Source: Pedobacter sp. AJM (GTDB taxonomy: Bacteria; Bacteroidota; Bacteroidia; Sphingobacteriales; Sphingobacteriaceae). Taken from it: a stretch of 64,000 bases of DNA. Made by a program: the position numbers and the translations under genes. The stretch spans positions 248,001 through 312,000 of the forward strand of contig NZ_NHOT01000001.1 in NCBI RefSeq assembly GCF_002197755.1, written 5' to 3'. Below, piece after piece: positions 8,499 through 18,172 of this stretch (within the stretch, counting starts at the first letter, position 1; every line of letters starts with the position of its first letter). Under the pieces are notes generated by a model. It did no database searches. It had not been told where the DNA came from and saw nothing but the letters and a program-made list of their open reading frames with translations.

Positions 8499-9866
8499 TT
8501 ACACCGATCTGTTCTCTTCAACACCCAACTTCACTGTCAAAACATCATCTGTTTTTTTCGGTTCTCTGATGAAGACATAACAAATCACTGCAGCTAAAAT
8601 CATCAGGCCACCACCCAATTGAACCGCCAAAAGGCGATCATTATTTAATACGTTTCGCATTAACCAGCCGAAACCCAGCGAAGCGATAATCTCTGGTAAC
8701 ACGATAAAGAAGTTAAAAATGCCCATGTAGATCCCGATTTTATCTTTTGGTAAAGAACCACTCAGCATGGCATAAGGCATGGAAAGAATACTGGCCCATG
8801 CAATGCCAACACCCGTCATACATAGATACAGCATGTTTTTGTCATGTACCCAAGCTACACTGATCAGTCCGATGGCACCACAGATTAGACAAATGGCATG
8901 GGTTGTTTTTCTTCCTAAAGCATCAGCAATTTTGGGCAACACCAATGCAAAAAGAAACGTAATGACACTATAATAAGCCAAAGTCAAACTCCCAAAATCG
9001 GCGCCTTGTGCATAAACCGGATCGGCAGCATCTTTGCCACCAAATACATTTACCGCAACCGCAGTAGTGTAATAAAACCACATCAGGAATAACCCCGGCC
9101 AGGTGAAAAACTGCACCAATGAAACAATCTGCATGCGCTTCGGCATATTTTTCAATGCACTGAAAATTTCATTCACACCGTTCCTGAAACCTCTGCTTTC
9201 TTTTTCCGGAAGTTCGTTTTCTTGTGGCGGATACTCTTTCGTGGTAAAGACCGTCCACAATACGGCTGCGAAAAAGAAAAAAGCACCGATGTAAAACGAA
9301 AACTTCACATTTTCAGGAATGATTCCCTTTGCAGCTGTGTTTTGCAAATGAAAGACGTTGTTCATTAACCAGGGTAACGCTGAAGCCACACTTCCACCCA
9401 AACCGATCATCATGCTTTGCATAATAAAACCCCGGTTCACCTGACTATCAGGCAATTTATCGGTAACAAAAGCACGGAAAGGCTCCATCGCTATGTTTCC
9501 GAAAACATCTAAAACCCAAAGCAAACCTGCTGCCATCCACAGCACACTGCTGTGTGGCATCACGATCAGTGCCAGACTACTCACAATTGCCCCGATCATA
9601 AAATAGGGTCTTCTTCTTCCCCATTTCGGGTGCCAGGTTCTATCGCTCAGGTAACCAATAATCGGTTGAACCAACAACCCGGTTAATGGTGCGGCTAGAA
9701 ACAATAAGGGAACCTGATCTGGATTGGCTCCCAGATTTTCATAAATACGTCCCATGTTGGCACGTTGTAAATCCCAGCCAAACTGGATTCCGAAAAATCC
9801 AACACTCATGTTAATGATCTGAACCAGTGTTAATTTCGGGTTCTCGAAAACTGTTTTTAAGCTCAT
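8499..9866 (-). CDS. SLC45-type MFS sugar transporter (maltose/maltodextrin uptake)
   Basis: The 455-residue protein has about 12 hydrophobic segments. It carries the FGWDLQRANMGRIYENLGA N-terminal signature (residues 29-47) and an extended loop GYLSDRTWHPKWGRRRPYF (71-89), both typical of the SLC45/GPH-like branch of the major facilitator superfamily that moves sucrose or maltose with protons. It is the last gene of a minus-strand starch locus, downstream of GH13, GH65 and pgmB genes. I infer that it carries maltose or short maltodextrins across the inner membrane to the cytoplasmic maltose phosphorylase. The substrate is inferred from context only. Confidence 0.88.
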   Translation of the reverse strand: MSLKTVFENPKLTLVQIINMSVGFFGIQFGWDLQRANMGRIYENLGANPDQVPLLFLAAPLTGLLVQPIIGYLSDRTWHPKWGRRRPYFMIGAIVSSLALIVMPHSSVLWMAAGLLWVLDVFGNIAMEPFRAFVTDKLPDSQVNRGFIMQSMMIGLGGSVASALPWLMNNVFHLQNTAAKGIIPENVKFSFYIGAFFFFAAVLWTVFTTKEYPPQENELPEKESRGFRNGVNEIFSALKNMPKRMQIVSLVQFFTWPGLFLMWFYYTTAVAVNVFGGKDAADPVYAQGADFGSLTLAYYSVITFLFALVLPKIADALGRKTTHAICLICGAIGLISVAWVHDKNMLYLCMTGVGIAWASILSMPYAMLSGSLPKDKIGIYMGIFNFFIVLPEIIASLGFGWLMRNVLNNDRLLAVQLGGGLMILAAVICYVFIREPKKTDDVLTVKLGVEENRSV

Positions 9867-9880
9867 TATTTTTCGTTATT

Positions 9881-10076
9881 TTACCACAGAGGGCACAGCG
9901 TTTTTCACGGAGGACACAAAGTTTCTATTTGCTAACTGTTCATTTCCTCTGTAAGCTCATTGTTATTTGGTTCTGTTTTTTACCACATAGCACACCGATT
10001 TTTTACACAAAAGACGTTGACATTTTAAAACTTCTCTGCTTGCTCTGTGCTTTTTCTTTGTGTACTCTGTGGTTAA
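9881..10076. repeat. Intergenic ACCACAGAG/CACAAAG-type inverted repeats
   Basis: TTACCACAGAGGGCACAGCG with GGACACAAAG (9881-9921), a degenerate direct copy near 9978-10014, and an inverted copy with CTTTGTGTACTCTGTGGTTAA (10056-10076). They fill the spacer between the GH13 and transporter genes and can fold into a long imperfect stem. Repeats of this wording are, from memory, interspersed in Sphingobacteriaceae genomes. Confidence 0.5.
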
Positions 10077-10082
10077 TACTTT

Positions 10083-11825
10083 TTAAAATTCAATCACCTG
10101 CGCGGATACCGGCCCAAGTTTAACAGGAATACTTGTTCCTGCCGGAATATTTAGCCTGCTGTTTGTTAATAAATCAGTAACCGGCGAAGAACTTTTTACT
10201 TTCAGAATTTGATCCGGTATTTCAATAGTTGCTTCTAAAGTTTGGTCCCTGTCGAAATTCGCAACCACTAGTAAACGTTGCTTGCCCGAGTAGCGAATAA
10301 AAGCATACATGCGGTTATTCATGTTTCCGTTTTGTGGAACATCATAAATTTCACCATGTAAAACGGCATCACTGGTTGTGGTTACTTTTAATAACTGCTG
10401 ATAATAAGTCCTTAACGCCTGCTGATCTCCATTTAAACCGTATCCGTCGAATAAGCCGCCGTTCATCCATTGCTGATGATAGGGTACGCCCCAATAATCA
10501 AAAATCGTGGTGCGGTTATCATCGCCACCAAAACCTTCTGCACCTTTACCGGGCTCGCCTACTTCTTGTCCGAAGTATAACATTACGGGGCCTTGGCCCA
10601 AGGTTGCCGAAACCACCATTGCAGGTAAAGCCAGTTCGGCCTTCCCTGCAAATCCTGCAGAAGCAATTCTTTCCTCATCATGGTTTTCTAAAAAGCGCAA
10701 CATGTGTTCGCCAAAACCAGCACTTTCTGCCTGCCATACGTGACGAATATCCTTAACATCTGCATTGGGTTCGTTTTTGATTAACCGCTTTAAGCCGTCG
10801 TATAATCCAACTTTATCGTATAAGTAATCGAATTTACCCTCTTCAAGATACTGTTTGTAAACCTGCGGATTGTAAGCTTCACCCAGAAAAATCAGATCCG
10901 GATTTATCTTTTTTACCTGAGGGATTACCCAGCTCCAGAAAGCGATCGGTACCATTTCGGCCATATCGCATCGAAAACCATCTACCCCTTTTTTGGTCCA
11001 GAAGATTAAGATATCACGCATTTTGGTCCATACCGGAGGAATGGGATCAAAATACTGTTTCTCTCCATGCTGATAGTCTACCCCATAATTGAGTTTAATG
11101 GTTTCATACCAGTCATCATATTTAGGCACAGCTGAAAACACATTGTTTCCGGTGGCTTTAGCCGGATTTTCCTCAAACTTTCCATCCTGCAGCGCAGAAA
11201 GAGGCGTTTTTTCTCCGTTGGTGGGTACCACGAATGGCTGACCCGGAACATAGTAAAAATCATTTTTCGGACTGAAACTTTTGCTCGGATCATCCTGCGC
11301 ACCAAAATCAATCACATTTTTTGGCCTGGCGTATGAATGATAACTTCTGGCGACATGGTTAGGAACGAAATCGATAATGGCTTTTAGATTTCTGGCATGT
11401 GTTCTTTTGATCAACGCTTCGAACTCCTGCATCCGGTTTTTAACATCAACGGCTAAATCAGGATTCACGTCGTAATAATCGCGGATGGCATAGGGCGAAC
11501 CTGCCCGGCCTTTTACCACATCGGCATCATCGACCTTAATCCCATAGGCAGCATAATCGGTTAAACTGGCGTGGGCGATGGCTCCGGTGTACCAAATGTA
11601 GTTTACATGAAGTTCCTTAATTCCGTCTAAAGCCTTATCAGTAATGTCGTTAAACTTACCAGAACCATTTTGTTCAATGGTGCCGTAAGGGATATTTCTG
11701 GTGTTTTTATTTCCAAATAACCGAGGCAATAACTGATAGATCACGATTTGTCGATCGTTCATTTTTTTACTCCTTTTTTGTGCAAATGATGATGAAGAGA
11801 GCAGCATTAAGATCAAGATAAGCAT
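10083..11825 (-). CDS. GH13 alpha-amylase-family glycoside hydrolase, exported
   Basis: From the start at 11825 the protein has 580 residues with a short signal peptide MLILILMLLSSSSFAQ. An in-frame ATG at 11948 would add 41 residues encoded by a GTTTAAGG-like intergenic repeat, and would hide the signal peptide, so I prefer 11825. GH13 regions: FVPNH (about residues 153-157), GVDGFRCDMAEM with nucleophile D287, FLGEAY with acid/base E316, and FLENHDEERI with D383. It hydrolyses alpha-1,4-glucan or maltodextrin, probably in the periplasm or on the outer membrane. It lies 119 bases downstream of the maltose phosphorylase gene in the starch operon. Confidence 0.9.
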   Translation of the reverse strand: MLILILMLLSSSSFAQKRSKKMNDRQIVIYQLLPRLFGNKNTRNIPYGTIEQNGSGKFNDITDKALDGIKELHVNYIWYTGAIAHASLTDYAAYGIKVDDADVVKGRAGSPYAIRDYYDVNPDLAVDVKNRMQEFEALIKRTHARNLKAIIDFVPNHVARSYHSYARPKNVIDFGAQDDPSKSFSPKNDFYYVPGQPFVVPTNGEKTPLSALQDGKFEENPAKATGNNVFSAVPKYDDWYETIKLNYGVDYQHGEKQYFDPIPPVWTKMRDILIFWTKKGVDGFRCDMAEMVPIAFWSWVIPQVKKINPDLIFLGEAYNPQVYKQYLEEGKFDYLYDKVGLYDGLKRLIKNEPNADVKDIRHVWQAESAGFGEHMLRFLENHDEERIASAGFAGKAELALPAMVVSATLGQGPVMLYFGQEVGEPGKGAEGFGGDDNRTTIFDYWGVPYHQQWMNGGLFDGYGLNGDQQALRTYYQQLLKVTTTSDAVLHGEIYDVPQNGNMNNRMYAFIRYSGKQRLLVVANFDRDQTLEATIEIPDQILKVKSSSPVTDLLTNSRLNIPAGTSIPVKLGPVSAQVIEF

Positions 11826-11944
11826 ATGATGACTTACTTTGCTTAATTGAAAAGGTGACAAACATGGTGCCGAAAGGCCTTTCTGATTTGCAAAAGTTAG
11901 CTTTTTTAACCCTCTACCTTCAACCTTTAAACCCTCATCTTTAC

Positions 11945-14263
11945 TCATACTAATTCAGTGTTTTTAACTTCGATTTCAGTGCTACCCGCTAACTTATACA
12001 ACTGGTTTTTGATATTAATTTCAAGTTCTACATCATTATTGTTTTTAATGGTGATGCCGTTTTCTGCGATCCTTATTTTAAGCGTTGCACCTCTGAAACC
12101 AATCGTAAACGAGAACGATTTCCATTGTGTTGGCAAAAACGGATTAAATTGTAGTTTTCCATTTCGAACCCGCATTCCGGCGAAACCTTCTACCACACTC
12201 ATCCAGGTTCCGGCCATTGAAGTGATGTGTAAACCATCTTCTGTATCGTTGTTGTAATCATCTAAATCTAACCGGGCAGTACGCAGATAAAATTCGTAAG
12301 CACGTGCTTCGTCGTTTAGTTTCGCGGCCAAAATACTGTGTACGCAAGGCGACAAGGAACTTTCGTGAACGGTACGTGGCTCATAGAAATCGAAGTTTCT
12401 TCTGATGGTTTCCAGATCATAATCTTCTTCAAAGAAATAGATACCTTGTAAAACATCCGCTTGCTTAATGAACGGTGAGCGCAAAATCCTATCCCAACTC
12501 CATTTCTGGTTGATTGGTCTATCACTCGCCGGCAGATCTTTTACCAATGTTTGCTCCTTATCCAGATAACCATCCTGCTGTAAGAAAATTCCTTTTTCCT
12601 GATCTTCCGGATAGTACATCTTTTCGATAATATCTGCCCAATCGGTAAATTCCTCATCTCTGAAATTTACGCTTTCCAGCAAATTCACATATTTTTGTGG
12701 CTGCTGTGTTTTTACAATTTCTGCTGCTTCGGTGGCATATTTCATGCACCAGGTAGCGAGTAAATTGGTGTACCAGTTATTGTTTACGTTGTTTTCGTAC
12801 TCATTCGGACCTGTAACCCCGAGCATTACGTATTGCTGTTTTTCGCTGCTCCAGTTTACACGTTGTTTCCAGAAACGGGCAATGCCAATGAGTACTTCCA
12901 AGCCGAAGTCAGAAAGATAACTTTCATCGCCTGTATAGCGGATGTAGTTATAAATAGCGAAGGCAATCGCACCATTGCGGTGAATTTCCTCGAAGGTTAT
13001 TTCCCATTCGTTATGGCATTCCTCGCCATTCATGGTCACCATGGGATATAACGCTGCGCCATCCTTAAAGCCTAATTTTGCAGCATTTTCGATCGCCTTA
13101 CCTAATTGTTTATGGCGATAAACCAATAAGTTTTTGCTTACTTCCTGTGGTGCAGTGGCCAGATAAAATGGTACGCAATAAGCTTCAGTATCCCAATAAG
13201 TAGAGCCGCCGTATTTTTCGCCGGTAAAACCTTTCGGACCAATATTCAGACGATCATCTTTACCTGTATAAGTTTGAAACAACTGGAAAATATTGAACCT
13301 GATGGCTTGCTGTGCAGATACATCTCCTTCAATAATGATATCACTCTCTTCCCATTTGGTTGCCCAGGCTGCTTTTTGTTCTGACAATAACGTATCAAAA
13401 CCTTTAGCCGTTGCTTTCGCAATTACTGCCTTTGTTTCTTTTAAAAGCGATTCTTTTGGATAGTTTTCGGAAGATAAATTAGCCGCAATTTTGATCAGTG
13501 TAACCTCTTCGTTTGCCTTTATATCCAACGTTACAGTTTGTCCGACGAATTTTTCCCGGCGAACTTCCTCCAACTGAACATCAAGCTGTTCCCCATTTTT
13601 GTAGAGTTTGATGTTAGTACCTGTGCAAACTTCAAAAGCTGTTTTTTTCGTTCTCAGTTTGAGGTAAGCTTCTGTTCCTGAAAATTCATCCGCAACAAGA
13701 TCCCAGAATTTTTCATCATAATTGCTATCCTGGTTTTTAACATCACCATCAATAAAAGGCATTAAGGTTAGTTTTCCATCAAAATCTATTGGCGTAATGG
13801 AATAACGAATGGCGCCAACTTCATCATCAGCGATGCTACAAAAACGGGTTGCTTTTACTTTTACAGTTTTACCACTTTTTAGCTTTGCGGTGAAAGTACG
13901 TTCTAAAACCCCGGAATGCATATCCAACACCCGCTTGAATTCGCTTACTTCGGCAGTTGCCAAATCTAAAACTTCATCATCCAGCTTGACTTCAATTCCT
14001 ACCCAGTTTGCAGCATTTAAAACTTTGGCAAAATATTCCGGATAGCCGTTTTTCCACCAGCCTACGCGGGTTTTATCAGGATAATAAACGCCTGCAACAT
14101 AATTACCTGATAAAGTTTCGCCGGTATAAGTTTCTTCAAAATTAGCCCGCTGACCCATCCGGCCGTTGCCTAAGCTGAAAATACTTTCTGAAATTTTATT
14201 TAAATGTGGATCAAAGCCTTCTTCGATAATGTTCCACTCATCTGCTTTAATGTAATTTTTCAT
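11945..14263 (-). CDS. GH65 maltose phosphorylase (kojibiose phosphorylase family)
   Basis: From the ATG at 14263 the protein has 772 residues, normal for GH65, and no signal peptide, so it is cytoplasmic. An earlier in-frame ATG at 14302 would add 13 residues encoded by repeat-like sequence. The family N-terminus NGRMGQRANFEE is present. The general acid is E488 in GVTGPNEYENNVNNN, matching the position reported for Lactobacillus brevis maltose phosphorylase (E487). WDTEAYCVPFY lines the active site. The reaction is maltose plus phosphate to glucose plus beta-glucose-1-phosphate. The adjacent pgmB gene, 70 bases upstream, supplies the next step, which strongly supports maltose over other GH65 substrates. 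Confidence 0.93.
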   Translation of the reverse strand: MKNYIKADEWNIIEEGFDPHLNKISESIFSLGNGRMGQRANFEETYTGETLSGNYVAGVYYPDKTRVGWWKNGYPEYFAKVLNAANWVGIEVKLDDEVLDLATAEVSEFKRVLDMHSGVLERTFTAKLKSGKTVKVKATRFCSIADDEVGAIRYSITPIDFDGKLTLMPFIDGDVKNQDSNYDEKFWDLVADEFSGTEAYLKLRTKKTAFEVCTGTNIKLYKNGEQLDVQLEEVRREKFVGQTVTLDIKANEEVTLIKIAANLSSENYPKESLLKETKAVIAKATAKGFDTLLSEQKAAWATKWEESDIIIEGDVSAQQAIRFNIFQLFQTYTGKDDRLNIGPKGFTGEKYGGSTYWDTEAYCVPFYLATAPQEVSKNLLVYRHKQLGKAIENAAKLGFKDGAALYPMVTMNGEECHNEWEITFEEIHRNGAIAFAIYNYIRYTGDESYLSDFGLEVLIGIARFWKQRVNWSSEKQQYVMLGVTGPNEYENNVNNNWYTNLLATWCMKYATEAAEIVKTQQPQKYVNLLESVNFRDEEFTDWADIIEKMYYPEDQEKGIFLQQDGYLDKEQTLVKDLPASDRPINQKWSWDRILRSPFIKQADVLQGIYFFEEDYDLETIRRNFDFYEPRTVHESSLSPCVHSILAAKLNDEARAYEFYLRTARLDLDDYNNDTEDGLHITSMAGTWMSVVEGFAGMRVRNGKLQFNPFLPTQWKSFSFTIGFRGATLKIRIAENGITIKNNNDVELEINIKNQLYKLAGSTEIEVKNTELV

Positions 14264-14333
14264 AATTGAGTATTGAGTAGCGGGATTGGAGATTGGAGAC
14301 AATGCCCTTCACCTTAAACCCTACACCTTAAAC

Positions 14334-15020
14334 CTATAAATTCTCTAAATCTTTAACTGTTAATTTGTCTAATCCGCTAACGACTACATCCGCATCGGTG
14401 AGTATGCTTTTTTCGCCGATACCAATGGCTCTCATGTCACCTCTTTTCGCTGCTTCCACACCAGCCACAGCATCTTCAAAAACGACACATTCATTAGGTT
14501 TGAAACCTAAAAGTTCTGCACCTTTCAAAAATACTTCCGGATCTGGCTTTGATTTAGTAACCATATTGCCATCTACAATTTCATCAAAGAAATGCGCAAG
14601 ATTGGTTTTCTCTAAAATAATCCCTGAGTTTTTGCTCGCCGAACCCAAAGCCAGTTTATAACCAGCCTGGTGAATTTCAGTCAAAAAATCTACCGTCCCG
14701 GGCAAAACCTCTGCAGGTGTCATTTTGGTGATCATTTCTACATACCAGCTATTTTTCAAAGTGGCGAGTTCTTCTTTTTCAGCATCCGTTTTTTCTACGC
14801 CGCCCCAGGCCAAAATTTTATTCAAACTTTCTACCCTGCTTACGCCTTTCAACTGTTCGTTTTGCGCTTCGGTAAAATCAAAACCAATGGTATTGGCGAG
14901 TCGTTTCCATGCCTGGTAATGGTAAACAGCGGTATCAACTAAAACGCCATCAAGATCAAAAAGGCAGGCTTTTATTTGGGTTTTGGGTTCGGGATTGGGG
15001 GTTTGGAGTTCTTCTTGCAT
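14334..15020 (-). CDS. pgmB: Beta-phosphoglucomutase (HAD superfamily)
   Basis: The 228-residue protein has the HAD motifs FDLDGVLVDT (residues 21-30; the two Asp are nucleophile and acid/base), GSASK (motif II), and KPDPEVF with VFEDAVAGVEAAKRG (motifs III and IV), as in beta-PGM. It converts beta-glucose-1-phosphate to glucose-6-phosphate, completing maltose phosphorolysis with the GH65 enzyme. The first 16 residues (rich in Pro, Gln and Thr) are encoded by a CCAAACCCCCAATCCCGAACC-like low-complexity stretch resembling the repeats at other junctions of this operon. No internal ATG precedes the HAD motif, so the ATG at 15020 is kept. Confidence 0.93.
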   Translation of the reverse strand: MQEELQTPNPEPKTQIKACLFDLDGVLVDTAVYHYQAWKRLANTIGFDFTEAQNEQLKGVSRVESLNKILAWGGVEKTDAEKEELATLKNSWYVEMITKMTPAEVLPGTVDFLTEIHQAGYKLALGSASKNSGIILEKTNLAHFFDEIVDGNMVTKSKPDPEVFLKGAELLGFKPNECVVFEDAVAGVEAAKRGDMRAIGIGEKSILTDADVVVSGLDKLTVKDLENL

Positions 15021-15138
15021 TGTTGGTTGTTATATCTTATGGCGTAGTAAGTATCTATTATCAAGGCAGGTGTGCTTACCTGGTTTTCCGCTTTGATCTT
15101 TGATCTTTCCGCCTTAGTATTTATTTTTTGCGTTTTAA

Positions 15139-17058
15139 TTAATTCAACTCCAAAACCAGCGTTGTCCTTGCTGGCACTTTAATTTCGTTGAATGAAATGG
15201 TTTTGTTGGTAATGATATTTTTCGCTGAGGTAGTTCCGAGGGTTCTTTCTGTGAAACGATCCGTTTTCAGTGTCTTTTCTTTTTCGGAATTATTTACAAC
15301 GACCATCACTGTTCCTTTAACGCTTTCATTGTAGCGGAAGTACACATAAATATCATCTTCCGGTACAAACTGCATCAATTTTCCACTTTGTAAAGGAACA
15401 CTGTTTTTTCGGTAATTTGCTAATGTCCGCACAAAATTGAATGCCTCATTTTCTTTGCTTGTTCTACCTTTGGCGATGAACTTATCTTTTTTGTCACCAT
15501 CCCATCCACCAGGGAAGTCGGCACGCACTAAACCATCAGGGTTGGAGAAATTTTTCATTAAAATTTCAGTTCCGTAATACATTTGCGGAATGCCACGCAT
15601 GGTGAGCAATAAGGCCATACCCATTTTATACTTTTCGAAATCTTCATTCACTACAGAATAAAAACGGCTCATGTCGTGGTTATCTAATGCGATGCAATTT
15701 TGAGTAGGATCTTTATATAAAAAATCATGTGCGATCACGTCGTACAAACGATTCACGCCATCAGTCCAGCCATTTTTTCCGTTTAGTGCTTCATAAATCC
15801 CTTCTTTTACAGCCATATCGGTAATTCCCGGAAGGTGTGTATTAAAGCCGCGATTTACAGTATTTCCTTCTGTAAAATAAGCCTGATTCGGCACGCCACT
15901 GACAAAGGTTTCTGCGAAGATAGAAAGGTTTGGAAACTCAGCTTTTATCTTCAATGCCCAATCTGCCATATAAGCCGGATCGTTGTAAGGATAAGTATCT
16001 AAACGTAAACCATCAATGCCTGCATATTCAATCCACCAGATGTGGTTTTGCGTCAGGTAATTTTGCACATAAGGGTTTTGCTGATCCAGATCTGGCATAG
16101 ACGGCACAAACCAGCCATCCAGCATTTTCTTGCGATCGGCTTGTGAGGCATGTGTATCCATAACCGCCTGATCGCGGTAACTGGTCTGTGTATATTTTGC
16201 CCACTGATGCACCCAGCTTTTCATCGGTAAATCTTTAAAAAACCAATGCCCCGTGCCAATGTGATTGTGCACAATATCTTTAATCACTTTCATGCCTTTT
16301 GCATGAGCAGTTTCTACATATTTCTTAAAAAGTTCGTTGCTGCCATAACGCGGATCAATTTTATAGTGATCGGTTACTGCATAACCATGATAGGAAGCTT
16401 TTTCCATATCATTTTCGATTTCCGGCGTCATCCAAACGGTGGTGATGCCTAAATCTTTCAGGTAATCGAGGTGATTCATTACCCCCTGAATATCGCCTCC
16501 GTGACGGAAATACATACTATCACGGTTTAATGCAGTTTCGGCTAAGCCTTTCACTACATCGTTACTTTTATCGCCGTTCGAAAAACGATCCGGCATCAAC
16601 AAGTAAATAAAATCTTTTTGTGTTACGCCCTGAATTCTGGTTGCGCTTTTATCGCGGTTCCTTAATTCGTAAGTGTAATTCAATATTTTTTTCCCGTTTA
16701 CAGTGAAGTGAATTGGAAATTTTCCCGCCCTGGTAGTTGGCGCGATGGTTAAATCTAAAAACAGGTAATTTGGGTTTTCTACTTTATTAACTTTTACCAG
16801 TTTTACACCCGGGTAAGTTAATGAAACGGTGCTTGCTGCGATGTTTTCGCCATGTACAATCAACTGCAATTCAGGATTGTGCATACCTGTAAACCAAAAC
16901 ATCGGCTCGATCCGTTCTAATTTCTGGGCGAATAAATGACTTGCCGAAAGTGAAATCAGCAAAGTCAGCAGCATTATTTTTTTTCCTGCAAATTGCAGAA
17001 AGTTTGTTTGAGCACTGGATAATAAAGGAAAGAGCGAAAAGTTTTTGGATCTGAACAT
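15139..17058 (-). CDS. GH13 neopullulanase/cyclomaltodextrinase-like enzyme with N-terminal domain (SusA-like)
   Basis: The protein has 639 residues from the ATG at 17058, or 611 from the ATG at 16974 whose product starts directly with the signal peptide MLLTLLISLSASHLFAQ. The second start fits export better, but I cannot decide. After the signal comes a beta-sandwich of about 95 residues (KLERIEPMFWFTGMHNPELQL) of the cyclomaltodextrinase N-terminal type, then the GH13 barrel: VHNHIG (263-268), GIDGLRLDTYPY with D354, FAETF with E383, LDNHD with D462 (long numbering). It cleaves maltodextrins, pullulan or cyclodextrins in the periplasm, the role of SusA in Bacteroides. It follows susE in the operon. 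Confidence 0.9.
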   Translation of the reverse strand: MFRSKNFSLFPLLSSAQTNFLQFAGKKIMLLTLLISLSASHLFAQKLERIEPMFWFTGMHNPELQLIVHGENIAASTVSLTYPGVKLVKVNKVENPNYLFLDLTIAPTTRAGKFPIHFTVNGKKILNYTYELRNRDKSATRIQGVTQKDFIYLLMPDRFSNGDKSNDVVKGLAETALNRDSMYFRHGGDIQGVMNHLDYLKDLGITTVWMTPEIENDMEKASYHGYAVTDHYKIDPRYGSNELFKKYVETAHAKGMKVIKDIVHNHIGTGHWFFKDLPMKSWVHQWAKYTQTSYRDQAVMDTHASQADRKKMLDGWFVPSMPDLDQQNPYVQNYLTQNHIWWIEYAGIDGLRLDTYPYNDPAYMADWALKIKAEFPNLSIFAETFVSGVPNQAYFTEGNTVNRGFNTHLPGITDMAVKEGIYEALNGKNGWTDGVNRLYDVIAHDFLYKDPTQNCIALDNHDMSRFYSVVNEDFEKYKMGMALLLTMRGIPQMYYGTEILMKNFSNPDGLVRADFPGGWDGDKKDKFIAKGRTSKENEAFNFVRTLANYRKNSVPLQSGKLMQFVPEDDIYVYFRYNESVKGTVMVVVNNSEKEKTLKTDRFTERTLGTTSAKNIITNKTISFNEIKVPARTTLVLELN

Positions 17059-17122
17059 GCTGAAACATTAAAGGATAAAAGCCCTGCAGAACATGCGTTC
17101 GGCAGGGCGAAATAAAGATTAA

Positions 17123-18154
17123 TTACTTTTTAACCATGGTGTAGCTACCGCCTGTTACCACATCGCCTGCTTTCGTAAGCGTTAAAGTAATGGTATAAAT
17201 GCCAGGGGTTTCCACCTTAATGTTGCCACCCCCCAAAGCAAGCGTGGTACCGCCACCTAAATTAATCGCCCAGTCGTGACCGAAACGAAATTTAAATTCT
17301 CCTGCAACCAGCGTAGTTTGCAATGTGTAAACCATTGCTTTTCCATCGTTAATTACTTTCAAATCGGTATCAGTAACCCAGCCACCTGGAGTTGCATCAC
17401 CAATAATAGACCATTCTTTTGGTGTAGTGATGGTGTAGGTTGATTTATTTAAGTCGACCGTAACTTGTTTTACTACCGCATCCGGTGAATTAATATCTCC
17501 ACCAGAAGTACTGATAGTACCCGTACCGGCATCACCGTAAGAAAGATCCCATTTTTTTGCAGGTGTAATTTTGAAAGCAAGTTTACCTGGCGTAAAGGCA
17601 ATCATTCCGGTATAAATGCCATTGCTTGATAGTGAAACCAAACTATCTGCAGTAGCGGGATCCCAGTTTTGGTAAGCTCCCGGAGCATAAATCCAGGCAG
17701 AAGCTAAATAAGGTGTTGCACTTAAAGTAACCACATTCGAATAGCTGATGTCGTTTACGGCTGCGCCGGATTTTAACCTTACTTCAACCTGTGCAGGTGT
17801 ACCTACCTTCCCACCCAAAGCTAAAATCATGTTATTTACCTGGGTAACCGTTGGTGCATAAGTACCCCTTGTAACCACTATTTCACTTGGCGTACTAAAG
17901 TTTTTCCCTTTTAAATCGAACTGTAAAGTAGAGGTTACTGGCACAACATAACCTGTTGCGGTAGATATAGGAAAGTTCAAGGTTAGTGCGGTTTGCGTAC
18001 CATTGGATTGCACTAAATTTAAATTAGTTGCCGAAGCCGCTAATGTACCTGCAGGTGCAATATTGGAAACGGTTTGCGTTTCATCTTTTTTGCAGGACCA
18101 AAGCGATAGGGTGATTAAGCCCAACGCTAAGGATTTGAATATTGTTGATTTCAT
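17123..18154 (-). CDS. susE: SusE-like starch-binding outer membrane lipoprotein
   Basis: The 343-residue protein has a lipoprotein signal with lipobox LWSC (C21) followed by KKDE. Two early beta-rich repeats (about residues 45-150) precede paired binding modules with the pattern WIYAPGAYQNWDPATA and WSIIGDATPGGWVTDTDL, the signature of SusE/SusF-type domains that hold starch through aromatic residues. It is the third gene of a susC-susD-susE set, 18 bases after susD. The length suits SusE, which has fewer modules than SusF; no separate SusF is present. Confidence 0.88.
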   Translation of the reverse strand: MKSTIFKSLALGLITLSLWSCKKDETQTVSNIAPAGTLAASATNLNLVQSNGTQTALTLNFPISTATGYVVPVTSTLQFDLKGKNFSTPSEIVVTRGTYAPTVTQVNNMILALGGKVGTPAQVEVRLKSGAAVNDISYSNVVTLSATPYLASAWIYAPGAYQNWDPATADSLVSLSSNGIYTGMIAFTPGKLAFKITPAKKWDLSYGDAGTGTISTSGGDINSPDAVVKQVTVDLNKSTYTITTPKEWSIIGDATPGGWVTDTDLKVINDGKAMVYTLQTTLVAGEFKFRFGHDWAINLGGGTTLALGGGNIKVETPGIYTITLTLTKAGDVVTGGSYTMVKK

Positions 18155-18172
18155 CTCTTATTAAAATTAAGA

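Noticed and set aside
9827-10123. 98-codon plus-strand frame between the transporter and GH13 genes
   Set aside because: It reads through the CACAGAG/CACAAAG repeats and overlaps both flanking genes antisense; no family resemblance.
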